DNA of 64,000 bases from an uncultured Fluviicola sp. (GTDB taxonomy: Bacteria > Bacteroidota > Bacteroidia > Flavobacteriales_D > Crocinitomicaceae). The DNA is taken from positions 1 through 64,000 of the forward strand of contig NZ_CABHOL010000028.1 of the NCBI RefSeq assembly GCF_902168135.1, read 5' to 3'. A program made the position numbers and the translations under genes. Each line of letters opens with the position of its first letter. Positions within the stretch are counted from its first letter, which is position 1. Below the pieces are notes generated by a model, which saw only the letters and a program-made list of their open reading frames with translations, was not told the DNA's origin and did no database searches. Shown one piece after another: positions 1 to 9,698 of the stretch.

Positions 1-1583
1 ATTTTCTGAAGATGAAGATGTCCGTTCGTCAGATGCCTCAATAGGGAAAGTGTATAAGGAACGACCATGTATCTTAAATCCCCAATAGCTTTTGCCCCCG
101 TTCCGTACAATCGTTCTGCAGTTCTGTATAAAATCGCTCTTGCAATTAGATCTTCATAATAGTTATTACTTACATCAGTTTCATCTGCAGATTTCATAAA
201 TTCTATAAAATTCCGTTGACGACCGCGAACTACCCACCAAGGTCCCATTTCCCATGTAATATCAAATTTTGCGAGATCTTCTTTGGCAAATTTCTGATGT
301 TTCGGGTTTCTTGCAAGCCATTTTTTCTGTTGAGCTTTGCGGTCTATCTGAGATAATTCATCGTTATATTGCCCTCTAGCTCTTTCATAATACCAGCGGG
401 TTTGACTTTTACCTGAGCTTGCAGGAGTCCAGACTTTTCTAGATAAATACTCCAGTTCTATATGAAATGGATGATTCGATGAAAAGTCTGCCTCGGAGAC
501 TTTGTTCTGAGTATTAGCATATTTGGAGATTAATGACACGATTTCCGGCTTTTTCCCCAGATCGCGAATAACTGTCAATTTTACCTGTACACAAACAGCA
601 TTTATGTTGGCATCCTTATATTTTCGCTGAGTCTGAAAAATGGAAGCTGTTGTCTGACCCCCATTGACAATCTGGAAATCTCTTATCGAAACAATTGACT
701 TACTGTCCCCGGAAATTTCAATGGATTCGGCAGTAGCTGAAATACCATTGTTATAAGCCATGAACATATGGGGTTCTCTCAGAATTGTATCTCTAATACC
801 TTTATTGATTGTTCCTCTGAATTGTAGAAAAGTTCGCACGTTCTGTTCTAAAAGACGTGCCCCATGATCTTTATAAATGGAGGCAAGAATTCTAGCAGGA
901 ATAACGCATAAATAAGATTCATAATCCTCATTCTTCTCTGGTGTTGGCAAACACGGAATCGCTTCTCCGAATGATTCAGTAAAATTAATTTCAATGGCTT
1001 GTTTACCTGTTCCTGATGTATGTATTCGGTGGATATATTCAATGTCTCGAAAGTGATAGTGGATCTGTAGATCGCCCATTTCTGATGGGTCTGGAACTTC
1101 TGTGGGAATAAGCATGTCGGACAGGACGTAAATATTCACTCTCACTATATCTTTGCTAATTTGATGCATTGTTTGAACAAAATCAAAGACAGGTGCCGTT
1201 TCTTCGATTCCTTCCATTTTTCCAGTTAGTATATTCTGCAAAAAACGGGTAGAAAGATTAATACCGGCTCTAATATCATCAGCATACAATCTGCCTAATT
1301 CGCTTGTTCCTTTGAAAATCGTAATGAAGAGATCCACGGTTTCATATCCTTCGCTGAGAGCGTAACCATTTATTTTGTGTACTCGATTTCCAATACTGTT
1401 TTCACGTATTTCACGGCATGGTATGGCAGCTTCTGTTTCTCCAGCTTCTTCCATATATTCAAGAATTACTTCTGTGAATTTTTCCTCTCGAATACCTCCT
1501 GTTTTATCAGATTCTATCAGATCAGATATATCTTGTAGTAACTCAGTCCTAAAGCGATTTATTTCAGTGTTAGTGGCAGACAT
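1..1583 (-). CDS. AIPR (abortive infection phage resistance) family protein, C-terminus truncated by window edge
   Basis: Manual reverse translation from ATG at 1583 (MSATNTEINRFRTELLQDISDLIESDKTGGIREEKFTEVIL...) stays open to base 1. Contains NVRTFLQFRGTINKGIRDTILREPHMFMAYNNGISATAESI and DFQIVNGGQTTASIF, the AIPR hallmark motifs. Absent from the ORF track because it runs off the edge. Confidence 0.9.
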   Translation of the reverse strand, partial: MSATNTEINRFRTELLQDISDLIESDKTGGIREEKFTEVILEYMEEAGETEAAIPCREIRENSIGNRVHKINGYALSEGYETVDLFITIFKGTSELGRLYADDIRAGINLSTRFLQNILTGKMEGIEETAPVFDFVQTMHQISKDIVRVNIYVLSDMLIPTEVPDPSEMGDLQIHYHFRDIEYIHRIHTSGTGKQAIEINFTESFGEAIPCLPTPEKNEDYESYLCVIPARILASIYKDHGARLLEQNVRTFLQFRGTINKGIRDTILREPHMFMAYNNGISATAESIEISGDSKSIVSIRDFQIVNGGQTTASIFQTQRKYKDANINAVCVQVKLTVIRDLGKKPEIVSLISKYANTQNKVSEADFSSNHPFHIELEYLSRKVWTPASSGKSQTRWYYERARGQYNDELSQIDRKAQQKKWLARNPKHQKFAKEDLAKFDITWEMGPWWVVRGRQRNFIEFMKSADETDVSNNYYEDLIARAILYRTAERLYGTGAKAIGDLRYMVVPYTLSLLRHLTNGHLHLQK

Positions 1584-1584
1584 T

Positions 1585-3381
1585 TTATTCAGTTTTTGTG
1601 TTTATTAATCTTTCTAAGGATTCGTAACTATTTCCATTCTTCCAATGGAATTCTTTGAACGGATCAATTGATGATGAATCAATAGAAAGTGAGTGACAAA
1701 AAGTTTGGTGAACTTCTTCAAATGATCCTCCATAACTAATTTTTGTCTTTGTTTTATTAGTGTCTTTTTCAGTTAATGGAAGGATATTAAATTTCAATAT
1801 TTTCTTTTCACCATCGTATTCTATACATCGTATTGGAGATGTTAATTCACTAATATACTCACGCTCAACACCTGTCTTTGCGTGTTTTTTCTTCCAATAT
1901 ATCTTTCTTCCAGCTTCTAATAGAATTGTATTATTCAGTTTTTTCAATTCATCAATTATTTCAAACACCAGTTCTAATTCTCTTCTATAAACAGGACTAT
2001 CGAGATCATCATGCGATAAAGGGTTCATGACAACTCTTAAGCAACTTTTTAATTTTTCAAAAGGATCGAATGTGAAGCCATTTTCATTAAGATATGATTC
2101 AAGTCTTGAGATTAGCGTATCTAACTTTGAAACAGCTACAATGTCGCCGCTTGAAAGTGCATCATACTTCTTGTAGTCAGGTAAGAAACGTTTTATCAAT
2201 CCTTCACAAATTTTACGCTGATAATTGGCACAGGCAGCATATTGCTTCATCCTAAAGTAATACTTGGATTTTTCTATATCATCTTCTCCAGGTAACCATG
2301 CGGGGAGATCAAAGCCTTTTGAGTGACGGTCAATATACATTTCTTGAAAATGCCATCTATTGTTTCCCAAATGGTTTTTGGCCAGTTCATACCATTGTCG
2401 ATCATAAGTAGTTAAGAAAATCTGGTGATCGATGAAGGTTTTTGATACTGTTCCTTGAATAATTGGATTTGTCAGGATGTCTAGCAAGGGAATTCTGTTA
2501 GAATTATCAAGTCCTGTAAAGATGTCGTCTAGAAAAAGAATCTTGTAATCAGGGGAAGGTACGGAAAGGTGTGCTGCAAGAAATATACATACCGCTAAGG
2601 CAGATAAACGGGCTTCATTTAGAAAATGATGATATTGTTCTCTTTGTTGATTCAAGTCTATTCCGAAATAAGATACGTTTACCTTTATTTCGGGCCTACT
2701 TTTCTTTAATGATTCTTCCGTAAGTTGAGAAAAAGACACCTCCATTGAATGATCAAAATAATGGAGTAAATGATTCAATGTTTCATTCAGATCTGCTAAT
2801 ATTTGATTGGCGCTTTGGGTAAAATCCTTGAGATTTATTTCGTCAGGACTTGTCCGGACAACCTCTAACAAAGCATTCATTTTTAGGTTTGTTTCTGGTC
2901 TGGAATAGACAGGGGTAGGAAGGTCAGCCAAAAGCCCGTCCATTGCAAACAAAAAATCAAATAGATTCACTTGAGGATCTTGAACAAAATGGACGCGTAA
3001 TAATTCCCTGTAAGTCATAAAACTTCTGCCACGAGCAACAGAACGAAGAAGCTCATCGTTTACACGTGTCCGATGTATATCGCTAGAAAAAGAAAATGTT
3101 TTTTCTTCGTTTTCTTTTTTGAAATCGGCTTGAATAAAAGGTTCTTCATCTAATTCTAGTTCTTGAGAAAAGACATTCTTAGTAAAGTGATAATCCGATT
3201 CAACTGATGCCCTAAACAGATCGTTCAGCGCTTTGTAAAAGGAACTTTTTCCACTTCCGTTTTCACCATAAATCAAGAGATTCTTTCCACCCTTGAGGTT
3301 GATGAAATATTTAGAATGCGCTTCTTCCTTCTCATTGTAAAAAGCTCTGTAGTTATTAATAGTGATTCGGCTAATTTTCAT
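1585..3381 (-). CDS. RecF/SMC-like P-loop ATPase with C-terminal helical (possibly HEPN-like) domain
   Basis: Walker A GENGSGKSS; Walker B ILFLDDIFTGLD; FLTTYDR; no long coiled coil. C-terminal segment has LRVVMNPLSHDD. Confidence 0.85.
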   Translation of the reverse strand: MKISRITINNYRAFYNEKEEAHSKYFINLKGGKNLLIYGENGSGKSSFYKALNDLFRASVESDYHFTKNVFSQELELDEEPFIQADFKKENEEKTFSFSSDIHRTRVNDELLRSVARGRSFMTYRELLRVHFVQDPQVNLFDFLFAMDGLLADLPTPVYSRPETNLKMNALLEVVRTSPDEINLKDFTQSANQILADLNETLNHLLHYFDHSMEVSFSQLTEESLKKSRPEIKVNVSYFGIDLNQQREQYHHFLNEARLSALAVCIFLAAHLSVPSPDYKILFLDDIFTGLDNSNRIPLLDILTNPIIQGTVSKTFIDHQIFLTTYDRQWYELAKNHLGNNRWHFQEMYIDRHSKGFDLPAWLPGEDDIEKSKYYFRMKQYAACANYQRKICEGLIKRFLPDYKKYDALSSGDIVAVSKLDTLISRLESYLNENGFTFDPFEKLKSCLRVVMNPLSHDDLDSPVYRRELELVFEIIDELKKLNNTILLEAGRKIYWKKKHAKTGVEREYISELTSPIRCIEYDGEKKILKFNILPLTEKDTNKTKTKISYGGSFEEVHQTFCHSLSIDSSSIDPFKEFHWKNGNSYESLERLINTKTE

Positions 3382-3388
3382 TTTAGGA

Positions 3389-6300
3389 TTATTGGGTAAA
3401 CACGGCTTTTATACTTTTTACTTTTTCATGGCTATCCAGATAATAGATCGTTTTACGCACAGAATGATCTCTGTCGTAAAGTACTTTAAACAGTTCTTCT
3501 GCCAAGGCAGCTCTTTTTTCTTTTATTGGTAAGTCTTTCGGAATAATAGATTCGAAGGATTCGTATAATGATTGTTTTTCCTGCTGCATGGATTCGGAAA
3601 AATACGTGCAGAAAATCAATGCATCCAGCATAGCAGCAAAATAAGATCTGATTGTACCAGTACCTAAAGCTTGCTCATTTCTGCCTGCTGCAACCATTAA
3701 TTCATACAGATGATCATACAACCACAACTGATTTTCTTCTGGATAAACAAGTGGAAACTTGTAGAGCACTTCATTTTTAATAAAATAAGTGTCTTTTTTC
3801 TGCTCACCGTTCACTCGTACCCAAGCTCCAAATAAGGTTGAATTGAAAAGTGCTGAGAGAAACCGTGCCTTTGAAGATTCCGAGCGTATTACCCAGCAAC
3901 TATCTGGAAAAGCAGCAGGTTGATCATGATAGCAAAATGTAACATATTTTGAACGTTTCAGACCGACGATATAATGTTCATTTTCTGTAAAATCCTGCTC
4001 AGTTTTAACTATAACCGAAGTAGGGTCATTCAAGTAGAACTGCTGAATCTCCTTCTCTGCATAAAATGGTACGGAGGTTAATCCAGATGCTTTTTCAGTA
4101 GTTAATATCACATTTGTATGTGATTTAAGTACCTCACTCAATTCATCATTTCCAGGATAGTATGGAACTAAACCACTATGAAAATCAGTTTCTTTCAAAA
4201 CATTCTGATAACTGTTTTCAATGAGACTCCTAAATGTTTTTTCACTTAGAGAACTTTTCCTGTTTGAATTACTCTTCTCAAGGTCATCTTCATCAGGATC
4301 GATATCATCCATATCCATCTCTTCTGGATAATCATACAATTGTTCCTGAAAAACTTCATTTACGGCATAAAGAACCTTTTCTTCGTTCTCCATGTATGGA
4401 AAGCTGATCGCTAGACCAATAATCGGAACATCACTATATGCAGAATCTTCTGTGCGAGGTTTTGGGTTCAATGGGTAAATCAATAATAAGGCGTTAGCTT
4501 CGTTCCTGTTTTTTCGGATACGTAAAGGACTAGGATGCTCGGTGGAAGTCTCTTTTCCGCTTTCAATCTTGTCTTTAATGGTTTCATCAAAGGCCTTGCT
4601 CAATTGGTCGTCATTGAGATCAATGTATTCGTGAAAGTTACCGATGATGTGCGCCTTTGTCAGCTCATAGTAAGACGATGTTTTTTCAGAATCGTCTTTC
4701 CGGAAGGAAAGGCCTATTTTCTGGTCTCCGAATATAACCTGGTTCTCATCATTGGCACTGCTATTCCTAATCAAAGCAATGGTCCAGTTAATAAGCTTAT
4801 TATTTAGAGCCTGTTTTTCTATATATTCCCTTAGCAAACCTGTGTGGAAAGATGGCTGAGATGATTGATATGCCGTAAGATACTCGATCACGTTTCTGAA
4901 ATTATTTTGACCCCGCCAGACCAGAGATTGCTTCTTGAGGTGTTTGCTTTCATTCGCAACACCATCTGGAGTTCCGAGCTTTTTGATAAGTTGTTGAGTG
5001 ATCAAATGATTTTGTTCGAAAAAGTCCTTTCGTGTTTTATCGAACTGCCAGGTTTCTTCCAGATTTCCTGAGAAACCAAAGGACATCATCTTCTTATAGC
5101 GGAATTTATTGGATGCAGTAATAGTTAAGACTCCTGTATGCGCTCTGACTTTCAAACCATAATCACGGGGTTTCTTTTTTAAGAGCCACATACGATCAAA
5201 TTCCGCCCGCATCTCTTCGGTTGCAGCTGTAATGTGTTTATAATTGCTTACTAAGTCTCCCGTTGTGAACAAGCGACAGAGATCCAGGTAACCTGGACGA
5301 TATCCAAACCAACGACCCATTTGCATGAGTGTATCATACATTTTGGAAGCCCGTAAGTAATAACTTACGGTCAAGCCCTCTAATGTAAGTCCACGTGATA
5401 GTTTGTTTCCTCCAACAGCAATTACCGAAAGTCCTTTTTTCTGATTTTCATAGTAATCAAGTGGTTGTATATTCTCTTGTTCCAGTCCTCCGAGTAATTT
5501 TGATCCATGAACAGCACGTACTCTGATCTTTGTTACTGCTGGAAGCAATTCCTGTTCCAGTTCGGTCCAATTTATCAATGTCATTCCTGAATCGCCGAAG
5601 CCGGGGAGTGATATTATTTCCTGCGTTTTAGGAATAAATTCGCGTTCCCACAATGTTTTCAACTCCTCCAAGAATTCGCGATTCCTAAATTCAATTCTGT
5701 TTTTATAGCGAAAAAGCTCCTCTTCGATTTTCAAAGCGATGTGGTTTTGCCAATCTATAAAACGTGTAATGTGCACCAACATTGAATTATGTACATTCAC
5801 TTGCCCTCTTGCGCGTCGGGCAGCACAAGACAGGATAAAATACTGAATGGCTTCTTTTAAAGAATCAGGTAATTCTTGTGGTTTTGCATCGTCTTTTTTA
5901 TGCCCATCCGGAATATAATTGAAGTTGGTTCCACGAATACTTTCTCTACTTACTTCACTATCGTAATAATCTTTTGGCTGATTATCATGAATTGGTTCGT
6001 ATAAATGAATTGGTAGTGAATTCTTAACAATCTCATCTTCTTCATCAGATGCACTTTCATATTGTTGATCTTCACTGACAATTCCGAAAAACTTCTCTGG
6101 TCCGATATAGTTGGAAGGAGGGGGGATATTGACAATAAAATCCCTTGGAAACAAATCTTCACCGACCGGATAATCTTTATTACCGACAATAATTTTCAGT
6201 CCTTTTCCAGGTTCCTTTTCATCTTTTGGAAGTGGAATAAATACATTAGCATAAGGTGTTGCCGTATATCCCACATAGGCACTCTTTCGAAACAAACACA

Positions 6301-7243
6301 ATAATGCACGGATTGATCCATTAATGGAAGAAACGCTGCTTTTACTAATATTGATAGATGCATTATCGGCCTCATCATCAATCAATAACATTGGAAGGTG
6401 ATTGATGATTTTGTGATCCGTTCCGGAAACATCTTCCCCGACCTTAGCAGATAACCACTGTATCAAGTTCTTTAACACAGCGTTGTTTTTCTTAACTACT
6501 ACAATTACAGGATCAGTCCCTCTGAGATTCAAGTTGATAGTCTCAGCTACATTTTTCCGAAAGTCGCCGTTTAATGCACTGCTCGTTAATGAGTGAGCAG
6601 GAACAGTTGGGTCTAATCGACCCACACCAATACGGTTATTGGACTGGATAAAACTCCGACTTGTTTCAGTATCATATCCCAGAAATCCTTCGTCGATTCG
6701 CAATTGGGTTTGGCTTCGTAACGAACTATGAATACCTGCAAGGACTATTATCAATTTATAACCGGCATCTGCCGCCTTCGTAATTAGTCCAACATAATTA
6801 GATGTCTTTCCGGATTGAACATGCCCCACAACTAATCCTCGCTTGTCAAATTCATCGTGAGCATCAGGATCAGCTAATCTATCTAAAATATTGTCTGTTA
6901 GTTCATCCAAACGAGAAATCACTTTAGGAGCTATTTTTTTATCATCTTCTAGATAAGTCTGATAACGTCTCCAAAATCGTCTTGATGATGCGTTTTGTGA
7001 CCATTTTTCAGTAACCCACGGTTCAATCTTGTCATTATCCAGAATCCGAGGAGCTTCTTGAGACACTCCTGTGACTTCTACCAATCTTGAAAATAGTAAT
7101 TCCTTATCCTCATTACTTAATGAAAGTAACTGACAGACTTTTTTAATGACATCATTTATTTTTTCGACTGTCTCAGGTGGGTCAAGATCCAGCAGATTCC
7201 GGCAGATTTTCTGCGCCTGTTCCAAAACTTTCTGATCACTCAT
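3389..7243 (-). CDS. Z1-domain superfamily 2-like ATPase with long C-terminal extension
   Basis: Walker A VVGHVQSGKTSNYVGLI, Walker B LLIDDEADNASIN, VGGNKLSRGLTLEGLTVSYYLRASKMYDTLMQMGRWFGYRPGY, all typical of Z1 proteins. Confidence 0.9.
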   Translation of the reverse strand: MSDQKVLEQAQKICRNLLDLDPPETVEKINDVIKKVCQLLSLSNEDKELLFSRLVEVTGVSQEAPRILDNDKIEPWVTEKWSQNASSRRFWRRYQTYLEDDKKIAPKVISRLDELTDNILDRLADPDAHDEFDKRGLVVGHVQSGKTSNYVGLITKAADAGYKLIIVLAGIHSSLRSQTQLRIDEGFLGYDTETSRSFIQSNNRIGVGRLDPTVPAHSLTSSALNGDFRKNVAETINLNLRGTDPVIVVVKKNNAVLKNLIQWLSAKVGEDVSGTDHKIINHLPMLLIDDEADNASINISKSSVSSINGSIRALLCLFRKSAYVGYTATPYANVFIPLPKDEKEPGKGLKIIVGNKDYPVGEDLFPRDFIVNIPPPSNYIGPEKFFGIVSEDQQYESASDEEDEIVKNSLPIHLYEPIHDNQPKDYYDSEVSRESIRGTNFNYIPDGHKKDDAKPQELPDSLKEAIQYFILSCAARRARGQVNVHNSMLVHITRFIDWQNHIALKIEEELFRYKNRIEFRNREFLEELKTLWEREFIPKTQEIISLPGFGDSGMTLINWTELEQELLPAVTKIRVRAVHGSKLLGGLEQENIQPLDYYENQKKGLSVIAVGGNKLSRGLTLEGLTVSYYLRASKMYDTLMQMGRWFGYRPGYLDLCRLFTTGDLVSNYKHITAATEEMRAEFDRMWLLKKKPRDYGLKVRAHTGVLTITASNKFRYKKMMSFGFSGNLEETWQFDKTRKDFFEQNHLITQQLIKKLGTPDGVANESKHLKKQSLVWRGQNNFRNVIEYLTAYQSSQPSFHTGLLREYIEKQALNNKLINWTIALIRNSSANDENQVIFGDQKIGLSFRKDDSEKTSSYYELTKAHIIGNFHEYIDLNDDQLSKAFDETIKDKIESGKETSTEHPSPLRIRKNRNEANALLLIYPLNPKPRTEDSAYSDVPIIGLAISFPYMENEEKVLYAVNEVFQEQLYDYPEEMDMDDIDPDEDDLEKSNSNRKSSLSEKTFRSLIENSYQNVLKETDFHSGLVPYYPGNDELSEVLKSHTNVILTTEKASGLTSVPFYAEKEIQQFYLNDPTSVIVKTEQDFTENEHYIVGLKRSKYVTFCYHDQPAAFPDSCWVIRSESSKARFLSALFNSTLFGAWVRVNGEQKKDTYFIKNEVLYKFPLVYPEENQLWLYDHLYELMVAAGRNEQALGTGTIRSYFAAMLDALIFCTYFSESMQQEKQSLYESFESIIPKDLPIKEKRAALAEELFKVLYDRDHSVRKTIYYLDSHEKVKSIKAVFTQ

Positions 7244-8726
7244 AATCCAATGTTTCTATTAATTGCTGATAATCACTGAATGGCTCTGTCATAAGTAATC
7301 TTCGCTTAATTAGTTCGTCGCTCATCCCTTGCTGTTTCCATCCGACAGCAAGTTCTTTCATCAATGAAATGATTTCTATATCTGCTGTTTTTTCGAAAGG
7401 TTTGAGCATGTTATCCGGAAATTCATTTTCTTTAGCAATTATAGCGGGACCGGGAACTGTTTCTTCGATTATCTTGAGCAATTTCTGAATTTCTTTTTTC
7501 TTGTCGGGAAGTTCATTCAAGAGTTTTTCAATAACAGGATGCTCTAGATTGATTCTGAAAAAATATCGACCATCTTTTACTATTTCTTTCCAAACAAATG
7601 AGAAATCTCCAGTTAATGATCGCTGGATTTGCTTCCCCCTATGCCTAAAAATCTGTTCAGCTTGAGTAACTACACTCATTGCGATAGCTTTCAGTTGCGG
7701 ACGCAAAGTTAGCGGAGGTCTTGCTCTGGATTTTTTGATGTCAATCTGCCATTCATGATCAACATTGTTTGGTAAATCAATCATGATTCTGGCTAATTTG
7801 TAATGAGATTTTTTACGTGTAATTCCTAGCCAGTCTGCAGCAAGTAGTAAGCGTTCATTTCGATAAATGTAAAAGCCCTGCAAAGCATCCCATCCACCTT
7901 CTCGTTGTTCGTTATCTATCCATACGGATTCGTCCAGTTTTGATCGGTGCGGAAGGATATAGGCCTTTATTTTTATAGAACCATTTTCCATAATTTCTTC
8001 CGGAAATGGTTGGGTTGCCGTTTCACCCCGCAGGAATGGATCCCAAGCTTTAACCGGAATATCGTTAAAGATGATTTTGAGTTTCCCAGTTTCCAAATAC
8101 CGGTGAAAGACCATTTCAATATGTCTTTTTACTTTTTCAGCAACTAAATAAAAATAATCTTCCGTATATTTCTTTTTGTTCAACTCAATTATCCGGTCTA
8201 AATAATCCCAAGATACCAAAGTTCCCTGATCCATTTCTTCGATCAGTTCAATGTCTCCTTTTTCCGCGACATTCAGAATTGTCCACCCTTCTGTTTTAGG
8301 AGAGGTCACATAATCTAAGTCCCATCTCCAAAAGGTAAGCGATTCTGACTTTTTTTTAGATATAACCGTAAACATTCTGCATTGAGACAGTGAAGCTGTT
8401 TTTAATCCAAGACCAAAACGTCCTAGATCACTTAAATCTCTTGCGGATGCAGGACTTTGACTACCTGGACGCATCGCTTGAATAAGCTCTTCTTCAAACA
8501 TTCCATTTCCATCATCCTTAAAAACAATACGTGACTTGTTGCCATCCCAGATAAAATTGATCCATACTGTGGTTGCTTTTGCAAAGATTGCATTGTCTAT
8601 GATATCAGACACAGCGGCTTCTGTAGAATAACCAAGATCACGAAGACTCTCCATCATAGATCCAGCTGGTGGAGCAGCATCTTGTTTTCTTATCTGTTCA
8701 TAATTCCTCTCTTCCATAGGCTGCAC
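7236..8726 (-). CDS. MORC/MutL-type GHKL ATPase
   Basis: Bergerat fold motifs: ESLRDLGYSTEAAVSDIIDNAI, FKDDGNGM, LGRFGLGLKTASLSQ. Confidence 0.9.
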   Translation of the reverse strand: MQPMEERNYEQIRKQDAAPPAGSMMESLRDLGYSTEAAVSDIIDNAIFAKATTVWINFIWDGNKSRIVFKDDGNGMFEEELIQAMRPGSQSPASARDLSDLGRFGLGLKTASLSQCRMFTVISKKKSESLTFWRWDLDYVTSPKTEGWTILNVAEKGDIELIEEMDQGTLVSWDYLDRIIELNKKKYTEDYFYLVAEKVKRHIEMVFHRYLETGKLKIIFNDIPVKAWDPFLRGETATQPFPEEIMENGSIKIKAYILPHRSKLDESVWIDNEQREGGWDALQGFYIYRNERLLLAADWLGITRKKSHYKLARIMIDLPNNVDHEWQIDIKKSRARPPLTLRPQLKAIAMSVVTQAEQIFRHRGKQIQRSLTGDFSFVWKEIVKDGRYFFRINLEHPVIEKLLNELPDKKKEIQKLLKIIEETVPGPAIIAKENEFPDNMLKPFEKTADIEIISLMKELAVGWKQQGMSDELIKRRLLMTEPFSDYQQLIETLDYE

Positions 8727-9696
8727 GATTAATTTTTTGTTTCAGTTCTTCCAGAGAAAGGGTTATTCCTTTTCGGCGGTGCACCATCCTGTGACAATTG
8801 GCACAGAGTACGATAAGGTCATTCAAAGAATTGGTCATTCTTTCTCCTGTTTCGTTATCGCCAAGAGGTGTCAAATGGTGGACTTCGATATAACCATTTC
8901 CCCAATCTCCATATATTTCCCCGAAATTGAAATTACATGCCTTACATGTTGTACCATGTTGTTTAATAGCCCTCTTTCTAAGCGCAGGATCTCTTTCCGG
9001 TTTACTAGATATATATACTTTTCTACCTCCTTCTGTTCGGCTTTCGCCTTCTTCATCCTTCTGAAATTGATCAGTTTCAATTTCTTGATCAGTTGTGTTT
9101 AGGATAAATCTGAAGTAGCTCTGAAAAGCACTTCTAAGATCCTTTCGACGCTTATTATCTTCACCTATATGTAATTCCATACTGATGACCTCTAGTTCTT
9201 CAATGTTTGTTACTTCGTAAAGGGAGCGATCTTGCTTGTTTATAGCAAACTCACTGAAGATAGTGTTATCAACTTGATTAGCATATGTCTGAATTGTGTT
9301 TCGTTGATAAGAAGTCCCATCTGGTTTTAGACCACCCTCAAGCCATTGTATGAACATCCTTTTTCGCGATTCTAAAATATCTTTTTTAATTGTATCTGCG
9401 ACATCCTTCAATTGATCTCTCTTTCCTGAAAATTCATTCCAAATATCTTTTTCCAGTTTGCCACCACCAGTCATTCCTTTACTTGAAGAAATCGGATCTA
9501 TTCGTTTAAAATTTGCTAACTTCAGAGAAACGCTGCTTATACTTCTTGAAAATCCAGAATTCAGATTCGATAAAGAAAGGAGATTACTCAATTTCTTGAT
9601 GTCGGGATTCTTACCATCCATCTGTCCAAAACTCAAACTAAAATAAAGGTTGAGCGCAAGTATCAATTCATTTCTATTCCAATCTGGATTCTTCAT
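8698..9696 (-). CDS. HNH endonuclease with restriction-associated N-terminal domain
   Basis: C-terminal CKACNFNFGEIYGDWGNGYIEVHHLTPLGD...LNDLIVLCANCHRMVHR is a classical HNH with zinc cysteines; N-terminal WNRNELILALNLYF. Confidence 0.9.
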   Translation of the reverse strand: MKNPDWNRNELILALNLYFSLSFGQMDGKNPDIKKLSNLLSLSNLNSGFSRSISSVSLKLANFKRIDPISSSKGMTGGGKLEKDIWNEFSGKRDQLKDVADTIKKDILESRKRMFIQWLEGGLKPDGTSYQRNTIQTYANQVDNTIFSEFAINKQDRSLYEVTNIEELEVISMELHIGEDNKRRKDLRSAFQSYFRFILNTTDQEIETDQFQKDEEGESRTEGGRKVYISSKPERDPALRKRAIKQHGTTCKACNFNFGEIYGDWGNGYIEVHHLTPLGDNETGERMTNSLNDLIVLCANCHRMVHRRKGITLSLEELKQKINRAAYGREEL

Positions 9697-9698
9697 AA

